Positions 36,019-45,418 of a stretch of 64,000 nucleotides of DNA are shown piece by piece. Location of the stretch: contig NC_045148.1 in assembly GCF_008831285.2 (NCBI RefSeq), positions 18,533,002 through 18,597,001 of the forward strand, read 5' to 3'. Origin of the DNA: Nymphaea colorata (Eukaryota; Streptophyta; Magnoliopsida; Nymphaeales; Nymphaeaceae). A program made the position numbers and the translations under genes. A model generated the notes under the pieces. It saw nothing but the letters and a program-made list of their open reading frames with translations. It had not been told where the DNA came from and made no database searches. The stretch's first letter is position 1, and each line of letters opens with the position of its first letter.

Positions 36019-37080
36019 AGCATGAACTTCTAGATGACATATACACAGAAGGAAAGAAACAAGGGCGGCAAGTGTGATATAGCTCACATCTTTGAAGGTA
36101 TGCTTCATGCAAATTACCTCATATGTCCGCAATGCTGTTTCTACCTATATATATATTATGGCCCAAGTGAAAGGTAGGCGGTCATGAGTATGTGTCAATC
36201 CCTTCGTCTTGAACCTTGGAGGCAAAAGAGGGAAGAAGCCGTGGCTGCCTGCACCTCTAAGGCCTCGTTACGGAGGCGGCCAGCTTCTTTTAGTTGTTTC
36301 TCTATCTTACGGTCTGAAGGCAGGGGCAGAGGCAGGTGTAGGACTGTTTGGTGCATATTTATATTTATGGAATAATTATATAGTGTTTTGTTTGGTTCAA
36401 AATTTAAAGTATTACTACCCTTCAGCGAAGGAACTTTTGGAAATTAAATAAAAAAGTTCTTACAACCATTAATTGTATTGGGCATAATTGTATTGGGCAC
36501 GGTTATGTCATTCACAAAAAAAAAATAAGCCAGCGCAGTCACAGTCTTCTGAATGAAATAGAAATGTATATTGCTTCCTTCTAATTAATGCTTTACTTTA
36601 TCGTTGTTGCCATTTTCTTTTAGCTAATTATCTCCTTTCCTTCAGTGCAGTTGTACAAACAACCACAGAATCACGGTGTTTCACTTGTTAATGGTTGTTA
36701 ATGTCATGTTGTATTTTGGTCCTAAAATGTTCGTTCTTTCTTGTTTTGTAATTACTTTGGTTAGAAGAGTACTCTAATCTATTAAAGAAGACAACTGATA
36801 AGAAAATTATGTTCGCCTAATTCATCGTAATTGAAAATATATGAATCCATAGTGCCTATATGTGAGTAGAGAGAGAAATAAGGTTTGATGATGTATATAT
36901 TGAATTAAGTAGGACCACAATACCAGCCTGGGCCTGCTCGACCTGCCCGTTTTTTTTATTTTTTCTACCAGGCCGGCCCTTAGGTTTGATAGCGGAATAA
37001 ACTCTACAATATACATTGACTTTCTTTTGGCATAAGCAAATCATTCACATCGAAACCACCCCCACACATTCTTAAATTGC

Positions 37081-37133
37081 AACGTTCTCAGGGAGAGAGA
37101 GAGAATCTGTGTGTGTGTGTGAGTGAGAGAGAT

Positions 37134-37165
<32 letters not shown>
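37081..37165. repeat. (GA)n/(GT)n microsatellite
   Basis: Interleaved GA and GT runs sit directly at the edge of the inserted LINE fragment. In the left copy the matching site is a single (CT)n run. Confidence 0.9.
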
Positions 37166-37189
37166 AAATAAAAATTAACATAACATTAA

Positions 37190-37830
37190 CATAAGTCCAA
37201 CAAAAAGTTCAATCTGAACAAGTGATTACATCTAAAGGTTAGCTCTTAATTTTTGTAAGAAGTTGGAGGTACCACCATTTCCCCATAGGTTACTGGAAAT
37301 TAACTATACATCATACAAAATAGAGGATGTCATGCGCTAAACTAAGACAGTCTCATTCCTATAAATAATATCGTTTCTGGAGTTCCAAATGCCCCAGATG
37401 TAAACAGTCGTTCTCTAAATGGTACACCATTTCTTTTTGTTTCTCACTCTAACTGGTCCATGGATCAGGTTCCGCATTGTAGATATGTTTGTGACTTCAA
37501 TATGAGCCATAGACCAGGTAAGCGCATAAAGATCTTGAGACACTCGACAAAACCACATCAGGTGAGTGGTAGACCTCGGCACAATAACATAAAGGACACT
37601 TGCTCGCAAGGTGAAAACCAGATCTTGTGACATTATTTTGAGTCTAAATGTGGTCCAATAGAATAAACCATGCAAAAAATTTTAGATCGTCGAGTAGGAC
37701 CCCCAGCCCAAAGGAGGTTATGAGGAAACCAGTTGACACTAGTTGGTTGAAGCAAGCTATATGCACGATGTACATAGAAACACCCTTCGCCATCTCGTGC
37801 CCATGAAAAAAAATGCTCTATGAAATAAAT
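37190..37830 (-). pseudogene. LINE zf-RVT and C-terminal fragment
   Basis: The minus-strand frame 37675-37415 reads HGLFYWTTFRLKI, then THLMWFCRVSQDLYALTW. This is the zinc-binding (zf-RVT) layout of plant LINE ORF2, with its Cys residues partly replaced. Further down, near 37400-37370, a HLGHLELQKRYYL-type segment resembles the IW..RN C-terminus. It is a 3' piece of a LINE unrelated in detail to the one at 11690-17590. It is absent from the left copy of the block, so it inserted after the duplication or was lost from the other copy. Confidence 0.65.
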
Positions 37831-39116
37831 CCATCTTGGAAGGGTGAGAGGGGGAGAGAGTCAAGTCTTTCGAAAAATAAACCTATATCCGAAAGTATGA
37901 CTATAATTATACCTGCATTCACATCGAAGCCACCCCGAATTTTTCTGTGGTTCTTCATGCATTTTTTAATGGTTGTTCACTGAACACATCTGCGTACCAT
38001 TTGCAAACCCTTGGCATGGTGTCTTGTGTTAGGACTTAACATATGATGTGTTCTGAAAGTGATCAAACATTTGTAATTTAATTTCGATTGTTTAGTTGTC
38101 TCGGCAACACACATGCATTTAATTAGTCAGGTTTTAGAAATAATTGCTCAAAACACTGGTTTCGATCAGATGGTTTTGTATATCTATTGGTTGAACTTTT
38201 TTTTTGTCCCATGGCATACTCCATCCGTCGACTTTTCTCCCGCGTACCAAGTCAAAAATCTTTAACATATAATTTTTTTGTGTTTGGATCGTTTTCCAAG
38301 AGTGTCCTATTAATTTCCTCCCTCAGAGGATTAATATTTCATATTCACAAGAATGCATTCTTAGGTTGTTTTGGTGGCAAAACTCATTTTTTGAGGTAAA
38401 AAACGATTCTCCCTTCTAAGACACTGTTTCGTAAGAGTTTGGATGATAAGAAGTGCAAGTTTTATGAAAAAATAATTTTTGTAAGAAAATATTTTACCCA
38501 AATGAATTTAAAATAAAAAACTGTTTTGATTCTATATCCAAACATACAAATCTGTTTTGGAAATCTAATTAAAAACAAATTTTTAAAAAACTACTTTTCA
38601 TATAACGTTTTTTTGTGGTGGACCGTTAAAACGCTAGCACATCTTAGACTGAATGTGCTGAAATATTTCCACAGTCTTTCACAAAATTATACAAAGTGGC
38701 CCGATTCTTGGGAAAATAGTAAATCACTAGTCGACTCTTAAAGATCAAGAAACGTGCACTCAACTTTTGGGATAAATCTCAATGTGTTGCTTCGGCATGG
38801 AAGTCACTAAAATTATAGGGAATAATTTACACAGTTGCCCTTTTATTGAAAATTATCCATTTTATTTTCCTCTTCCTTTGCAGATAATTTAGATTGAGAT
38901 GACTAATTTTGTAAATTATCCCTTCATTTTAATGGCTGCTGCCGCTGCAGCTTCTTAAACCCATTGATACATAAGTCACTGATTTTTCATAGGCCCATTC
39001 AGTGCCGCGACAAATTCAATACTTGGGAGACAATACCCTTGGAGTCCACACTTTACCTTTTCCCCTTTAGGAATTAGGACTATCTCAAACACTTGAGTGC
39101 TCGACCTTGTCTATTA

Positions 39117-40739
39117 GGCTGCGTTTGATTGCAGGGGTAAACACTGTTAAGCGGGTGAAATTTCATTTTTGTGTACGGAAATCCCACGGTGCATCAAACG
39201 CAGGAAATTTTCATCCGATAAAAGTGTACGATTGAGGTAAATTTAACGCGGAAAACCACGGATTATTTTGAGAGCCATTAGGCTCTCTCGTCTCTCTTTC
39301 TCGCCCCTTCCTCTCTGCGAAGCGGTCGTCTCTGTCCCTCTTTCTCGCCGCTTCCTCTCTGCGAAGCCGCCATCTCTCGTCTCTCTTTCTCACCCCTTCC
39401 TCTCTGCGAAGCCATCTTCCTCCCTGTGTTGAAGCCGGCGATTGGCCTCTCTGTCGAAGCCCTCTTCCCCTCTGTCGATTTGCCTCTTCCGCCCTCTGTC
39501 GAAGCCCTCTTCCTCGTTGTGTGGAAGCCGGATAAGGTGGCCTTGCTTCTTCCCCCTCTCCCTCTGTTTCTGCTAGAGGGTGCCCTAATCCCTTTCTCTT
39601 CTCTCTCTATGCAGGGGTGGCTGAAAGAAGCTTGCATCTCTCCAGGTGAGTCAACAAACCTGAATGTGGTCTTCAAACTGACAGCATGTGCAAGTTTTTT
39701 GAATCCATGAAAACCTGCAATAATGACTAATTTGTTCTCAAGAAGCGTCTGATTACCTTCAGGTTTCTTGATTGTTGGGTGCTTTCATCGGTCCTTGAGT
39801 GTTTAGAGTCTGTAACTGCTTGTTTGGTGAATCAAAGCTGAAACTGTACACCAATCATTTGCTTGGTGGTTGAGATGTTTAGAGTGAAAAGAGTCTCTGC
39901 TGCAGAAAGTATTGTTGCAGGACCATATGGCCCATATTTTGCAGTGTTCGCATTACTTAAATCGATTGGTAGACTCCATCGGGAGAGCACACAAAGAAAT
40001 ACTATTGAAATGTTGAAATTGGAGATTGTTACGTATGCTTGTTGTTTCCATGTTCCAGAAAAGAAAGCTGGAATAGAAGTTGTGTAAACTTGGACTCTTT
40101 GAAATTGTATGCAAGTGATTTTATCTGAATCTTGGGGGCGCCAACATTATCCTCGAAATTAGTATACATTTTGAATGATGTGCTTTCGTCTTTATTATAG
40201 TATTGCTGAACTGTTCCTGTCATCTTAGATAGCTCTTAGCTCGATACTCTTCAAGGTTCAGTATGCTTTTGGGGTTGTGGGTTTCATTGTTAGAGAGGGT
40301 TTCACTTTAAGACCAATACAGCACGTTGCTTTGACCAGAAAGATCAGTATTGTTTAAATTCTCATACTCTTTTGAGTGACCAAAGATTCCTTTTTACAGT
40401 AGTGGCCACTGTGGGTGCTTCGAATTATTCAAGAGAAATTGACTTCTCTTTAGCATGGGTTTTACACAATTTAAGACACTATATTTCTAGATAATGTCAT
40501 CCAATGTTTATGATTAATGTCACTACTAGATAATTTTGTTGTTATGTTTCTGTTATTTACTCTCCAAAAAACTACCTTGTGCATCAAACACAGTTAATTT
40601 TACCCTGCAAAAAACTTCCCTGCAATCAAACAGGGCCTCAAATTAGAAGAGGGTTAAATTTCATCCTGTATTTTTTTCTAGAAAAATTTACCGTGGTAAA
40701 TTTACCACGTTAAATTCTTCCTTGCAATCAAACGCAGCC
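39117..40739. mobile_element. PIF/Harbinger-like non-autonomous element, 1623 bp
   Basis: The ends are 17-bp perfect inverted repeats, GGCTGCGTTTGATTGCA on the left and its complement on the right. They are flanked by TTA direct repeats (39114-39116 and 40740-40742). A 3-bp TTA duplication is the hallmark of PIF/Harbinger elements. The paralogous left copy (rc of about 3090-3125) reads straight across this point, giving the empty site. Subterminal copies of TGCATCAAACGCAGG and CTGCAATCAAACAGGG lie at both ends (39180-39203, 40580-40640). No transposase motif is seen. The interior holds CT-rich repeats and a frame at 39863-40087 with no recognisable family. Confidence 0.85.
39290..39420. repeat. 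CT-rich 44/46-bp tandem repeat inside the PIF/Harbinger element
   Basis: CTCTGCGAAGC recurs at 39312, 39356 and 39402, each preceded by a TCTCTTTCTCRCC-type stretch. Open frames through this region on either strand are artefacts of the repetition. Confidence 0.75.
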
Positions 40740-40761
40740 TTACAGTGTAATCCTTTTGCAG

Positions 40762-40940
40762 CTTTAGTAGTTTTCATGGAAATCGGATTGAAGAACACTT
40801 TCGAGGAATCGCCAGCCCGATCAGTGAGTCTTGAAGAGTCAGCTCAACTGCAAAGCCTCACTTTGGTGAGTGGGGAGGTTAGTGTAACAGAGAACCTGAC
40901 ATCCGATGCAAACAATCAGGCGAAGGAGAAGAGCTTGTGA
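40762..40940 (+). other. Terminal-exon-like frame, gene not recognised
   Basis: After a TTTTGCAG acceptor-like site (ending 40761) a single frame stays open to a TGA at 40938-40940. It reads VVFMEIGLKNTFEESPARSV and later SDANNQAKEKSL, an acidic, Ser-rich tail. The left copy (reverse complement of about 2990-3100) keeps the last part (SDANNQSKERSL-like) but lacks about 50 bases, so only this copy is open throughout. This may be the last exon of a gene present before the duplication. No function can be given. Confidence 0.3.
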
Positions 40941-41848
40941 TGATCTATGCTGCCAATTGACGGTGGAAATAACACGTCACAAATGGCTCTGTAACGTCAT
41001 CTGAGATCTTCATCTCCCATATTTCTCCTCGCCATTTTCTATTTCCTTGTCGGCATTTAATTCCTCAAGCTTCCGGAGACCCGTGGGGTTCATCGTCCTA
41101 TTAGCCTTTCGTGGGGAGGCTGGTTATTAGGGATGTCAGTGAATCTGATTCAGATCAAATATCCGATCAAGTTTCTTTAAATGAATCAGATATGAAAAGA
41201 AGAGAAGTTTGATATCCAAATAAAAAATCAGATAGAATTCGATATTAAAAATTGGCATCCGATTATATTTGGATTCAGACTCAGCATCAAATAGATACCC
41301 AATCGGAAACAAAAAAAGATAATGGATATATAAACCCAAATTTACAGATCTGAATCTAAATAAAGTATTTTATTCTACATTATTGTAAATTTATAAATCT
41401 GAACCCAAATTTGAATCCCCAATTTTAAATTAATGTCATCCAATTCTGAAACCAATTCAAACTTGGTCGAGCACATGACAAGGTTTAGGTTACATGCACG
41501 GTCGATAGCATTTAAGTGATATTTTCTTCATAAGTCTTCTTGCTTTTATAGCTGCATTTTTTAATCACTACCCACGAGATCAGGTTACATGCACGGTCGA
41601 TAGCCTTTAAGAAAATGATAAGTGCCCCTCCTGGCCCACTGGCTCCCTAGCCCACTTTTGGGGTACTTGGCATCCACAAGAGCCTAATACCAGCTTTGAA
41701 CATCCACTCATGTCATCGATACTAGACTAAACACATGAGAGGGAGAGAAAGAGAGCTTCTGTGATGGAAACAGGGATAGGGAGCATATGAAGAAGGGGTA
41801 GAGAGTTTATTTCCTCTCTTAGGTGTAAAGTGTGTCGCAGGCCTCCTC

Positions 41849-42022
41849 ATGAGCTTGTTGTTGGCAACTCCACCATCATCAACGTCATCGTCGTCTTCTC
41901 AAGAGATTTACTGGAGAAAGTATGATTTAGCAATTTCCAACCTTCATGAGGCTATGAAGCTCAAACGGAAGAACGTTTGGGCATTCTGCCTCTTGGGATT
42001 TGTTATGAAAAATGAAAATTAA
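41849..42022 (+). CDS. Small open frame, 57 codons, unknown
   Basis: The frame starts at ATG 41849, directly after a GTGTCGCAG acceptor-like sequence, and ends at TAA 42020-42022. It encodes a Leu/Ser-rich start (MSLLLATPPSSTSSSSS) and then QEIYWRKYDLAISNLHEAM and a hydrophobic end. The two other copies of this block (1430-1580 and 10262-10345) carry a TAG in the frame and a roughly 40-base deletion. It could therefore be the least decayed copy of a real exon, or simply an open stretch by chance. I do not recognise the protein. Confidence 0.25.
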   Translation: MSLLLATPPSSTSSSSSQEIYWRKYDLAISNLHEAMKLKRKNVWAFCLLGFVMKNEN

Positions 42023-42276
42023 TTCTTAAAACTGTGTTAATAATTTTGTTTTCTTTACACCTATTGTAAAGCTGTAAAATTAAATAGTGGTGTTCCTTGT
42101 CACGCATCGTGCTCAGCCTTTCACATATTTATACTCTTGCTGTACAAGGAACACCACTAGTTACAACAGAGATGGCTGAGCATGATGGAACAAGGCATCA
42201 TGCTCAGCCTTCACTGTTGTGCCTGTTGATTCCATCACAGCCTTTAATTTCTGTTGTGCATACTCTGATACTCGCA

Positions 42277-42289
42277 TGGTCTCAGAGCC
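42277..42289 (+). promoter_or_regulatory. Primer-binding site of the plus-strand copia
   Basis: TGGTCTCAGAGC differs by one base from the tRNA-iMet-complementary TGGTATCAGAGC. It abuts an LTR end in CA and lies directly before the gag ATG at 42290. Confidence 0.7.
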
Positions 42290-43104
42290 ATGGCGTCGAC
42301 AGGTAATGCGACAGGTAATGCTTCCAACTCTTTTTCAGCTGGTGGAGCAGAGTCCTCTTATGGTATTGTATTGGTTTCACAATTAGTGACTAGTGAAAAC
42401 TACTCAACCGGGAGTCGTGCTATGATAATGGCACTGTATGCCGAAAACAAGTTGACCTTTGTTGATGGCAGTCTTCCCAAACCAAGCATTGCAGCTCATG
42501 AGATCAAGATGTGGAGACGTTGCAATCACATGGACCTTCACGGATTCTTAACTCCATCTCGGAAGAATTATCAAGCAATGCTATCTACACCACCACAGCT
42601 ATTGAAGTGTGGGCAGACGTAAAGAACCGATTCACTGAAAGCGCAACCCCTCATAAGTACCAGCTCAAATCCTCCATCAGTCCTTTGAATCAAGAAAATA
42701 TATCTGTTGTTCTTTATTTAACAAAACTGAAATCCTACTGGGATAGGATTTCATCCTATGATGTTCTATTGGAATGCTCTTGCGGTGCCTTGATTGTGGT
42801 TGCTGAAAAGCAACAAGAAGAGAGAGTCATTGAATTTCTTATGGGATTGAATGATTCATTCAATGCTATAAGAAGGCATATTCTTCTTATGGATCCCCTG
42901 CCCTCTCTACAAAAGACTTATGCACTGGTCCTTCAAGAGGAGACGCAGAGAGAAGCTCGTCTTCAAAGTAGTGCTGTCGAGCATGTTGGTATCTCAGCAA
43001 GTGCAGACTTGAAGGCCTTCAAAGACCAGCAAAACAAGCAACGACAATACTTCTGCAATTACGGCAAGATTGCTGGACATCAAAGGAAGGATACTTCAAA
43101 TTAA
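42290..43104 (+). pseudogene. Copia gag with one frameshift
   Basis: The ATG at 42290 opens an MASTGNATGNASNS leader, followed by the gag N-terminal block (LVTSENYSTGSRAMIMAL, ENKLTFVDGSLPKP). Near 42500-42620 the frame shifts by one base and continues as ALSTNAIY-like then VIEFLMGLNDSFNAIRRHIL. It ends at 43104 in a CNYGKIAGHQRKD segment, a damaged CCHC knuckle with the second Cys lost. Gag normally forms the particle that packages element RNA. This copy is comparatively young but broken. Confidence 0.75.
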
Positions 43105-43334
43105 ATGGTTACCCTCCAAATTTTAAAGGTGGAAAATAGTGGCAAGAAAACTGATTTTAGGGGGCTATTATCAACGCCTTTGTTGGAGAGAAAACTGATT
43201 CCACTGCCTTAATCTCTACCATGCATGGCAAATAGTCCAACAAGGACATTGCTCCAACTCTAACTCAACATGAATATATTCAATTAAAACAACTCCTCAA
43301 AAATTGATCAGTAACCCAAATAAACTTTGCAGGT

Positions 43335-44312
43335 ATGTCATCCTTCAAACTTGACACCTGGGTAATAGATATTGGTGCTAGTCACCACATATCATGCTGC
43401 CTTCAATCATTGCTAGATGATACAAAATTAGCTGTTTCATTTTCTATTGGAGTTTCTGACAACAGAACGGTTTATGCTACACATGTCCGTAAAGTTGTTT
43501 TGTCAGCTTCCATTTTTCTTGAAAACGTGTATTATCTTCCAATTTTGTTTACACCATGCTATCTGTGAGCAGATTTATTCAGCAAACCAAATGTCATTTG
43601 ATTTTCCCGACTACTGGGTGCTTTGTGCAGGACCCGATCTCCATGACGAGGACTGAGCAGGGTGATTCATCAGGCAGACTGTTCATTTTCCACTGTAGAC
43701 AGCTTGTTTACAAAACCCACTCAATTAGATTTTGATGTTTGGCATCTGAGACTTGGGCACCCATCTCGCTCAAAGAATCAAATGCTCTGAAAGCATGACT
43801 GTCATTAAGTTGTCAAATAATTTCTGTAAACTCTGTCGTGTTGCTAAACAATCTACAGTGACATTCAAATTAAGTGAATATTCTTTTGCTAAACCTTTTG
43901 ATTTGCTACATTGTGATGTTTGGGGACCATACCCCCAAGCATCACATACTCGAACACATTACTTTTTGTCTATTGTGGATCATTTTTCTAGAGCCATGTG
44001 GTTTTACCTAATGAAGTATAAAATTGAAACAGGTGATTTACTTAAACATTCCATTAACATGAGTGAGCAACAATTCAAAATAGATGTGTTAAAATCATGA
44101 TAGATAGTGGAACCAAGTTCTTCTCAAATGACATAATTTTTTTTTCCGTGATAGAGACATCAACATTCATGCGCCTACATGCCTCAACAAAACGGCGTGG
44201 CTTAGAGAAAGCATCGGTACATCTTGAATGTGGCCCGTGGTCTCAAGTTTCAGTTAGGCCTACCCTTAAAATGTTGGGACCTACGTGTATCGTGTGTTAC
44301 CCGATTGTCCAG
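43335..44312 (+). pseudogene. Copia protease and integrase N-part
   Basis: The protease segment TWVIDIGASHHIS near 43365 has DIG in place of the usual DSG/DTG. The pre-integrase part near 43740 includes LRLGHPS in a shifted frame and a zinc site (CKLCRVAKQ). The integrase core starts with FDLLHCDVWGPYPQAS and YFLSIVDHFSRAMWFYLM, holding the first catalytic Asp. The second appears near 44103 in the DSGTKFFS segment, after a stop. A QNGVA-RKHRYILNVARG-like stretch near 44190-44240 is the last recognisable piece. Integrase would insert element cDNA; this one is interrupted by stops and cut at 44312. Confidence 0.75.
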
Positions 44313-44639
44313 TGAAGTGCATCCACGTTGTCTCTTTCATTTCTTTAATCATTTACATTATGATTGCCTTTGTTCGTGTGGATCATAAGGGAGTCTTGCC
44401 CGTGAGTTCGTGGGAGATAGTAGGGGATGGGAATGAAGGAGAAGGAGTGTTACTTGAGGATTGCCTCAACGTCTGCCGGCGCTCCGACGATCGCTTCTCC
44501 CTCTCATTACAAAGACTGGGGTTAAATTGGTCTTGCGGGTGAAGACTTTCCTCATCTAAAAGTTGATTCTCTTTAACTTCTATACCTTGATACTTGCTAG
44601 TTTTGTTTCTCAAATCTTAATTCCAGCAAGGGGAACGTG

Positions 44640-45418
44640 TGGCTCAACCTCTACCCATGGGAGATTGCAGCCCAAGGAGAGAAGGAACCGCATCCGCCAA
44701 GCGACATTGGCGATTGCATCCCCATTCACTACACAAATCAACAAGGGGTCCGAATCCGATCCGGTGACTAGATCCACCTACTCTTCCCCCTTTATTTACC
44801 GAGTAGGACTTGATTTTCTCTAGTTCTAATCCTGCACAAGAGGGAGTTCGACTTGGTGAAGGTGGATGTGGCTGAAAATATCAAAGGGAGCAGCCTTATT
44901 GCGGCCGGTTATCTCCTTTGGTGAAGCTCGAGGAGCCCCAAGCGTGGCCTTGGGAGGTAACATCAGATCACTCTATAGATCCGGGGAAGGGGTGCATTTG
45001 CTTTCCAAACCGCCTACGGCATTGACAACCGGCTGGAATCCCTCTAAGGCACTTTGCTAAAGACATGATTTCCGGGTTGTGGACCACCTAGGGGTAAGGG
45101 TGTGGTTTGTTGCGACTAGGGATTGCATGACAGGGTGTTTAGAAAGGATGGAAGAATTTTGAGTGAGGAGAGTGATATATTGTATCGCTGCGATTCGTAT
45201 TAAGCCTCACACCTATCTTAGACAATTGTAGTAGGATCAAGCCGGGTTTGAGGAAGCCAATCTTGTACTGTCTTGACCTATTTTTGAGCCGGGGTGACTG
45301 TCCAGTGGGAAACACTCATTGTATTCACATTTAAACATATTGGCAGCAACCTCCTCCTAGATCTTGGAGAGGGTCTTTAGCGGTACATTGGCGATGTTGT
45401 GGCCGCATTCGGACAGAC
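44640..45418 (+). mobile_element. Diverged LTR 3' part related to the large element's LTR
   Basis: This stretch is recognisably similar to 48420-49205. Both share GCGATTGCATCCCC, ATCTGATCC/ATCCGATCC, the CGTGGCC..GAGG stretch, GTATTAAGCCTCACA, GCCGAGGTGACTGTCC and ATAGATCTTGGGAG in order. The similarity is much lower than between the two LTRs of the large element, so it derives from a related, older member. It ends exactly at the base before the large element's 5' LTR (TGATACGTGCC at 45419). The stretch 44313-44639 holds a GA-rich patch but nothing I can name. Confidence 0.65.

Larger units (their letters stand above)
36019..42108 (+). repeat. Duplicated blocks R4-R3-R2 in colinear order, copy b
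   Basis: Reading left to right this holds the counterpart of the inverted block R4 (36019-39113 and 40743-40940), then R3 (40941-41690), then R2 (41755-42108). The left-hand copies of these blocks are at 6611-2990 (inverted), 9490-10261 and 1366-1720/10262-10500. Two insertions interrupt this copy: a LINE fragment (37190-37830) and a PIF/Harbinger-like element (39117-40739). Possible exon relics occur within it, but no gene could be named. Confidence 0.75.
42109..44312 (+). mobile_element. Ty1/copia element, 3'-truncated
   Basis: The element starts where homology to block R2 stops (about 42100-42109) with a short LTR (to about 42276, ending CTCGCA). The primer-binding site, gag, protease and the first part of integrase follow. 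Homology stops near 44312 within integrase, with reverse transcriptase, RNase H and the 3' LTR missing. A stretch related to a different LTR family follows. The LTR contains inverted repeats around 42089-42210. Confidence 0.75.

Noticed and set aside
39278-39710. Overlapping open frames on both strands (Arg/Glu-rich and Leu/Pro-rich)
   Set aside because: They arise from CT-rich 44/46-bp tandem repeats inside the PIF/Harbinger-like element.
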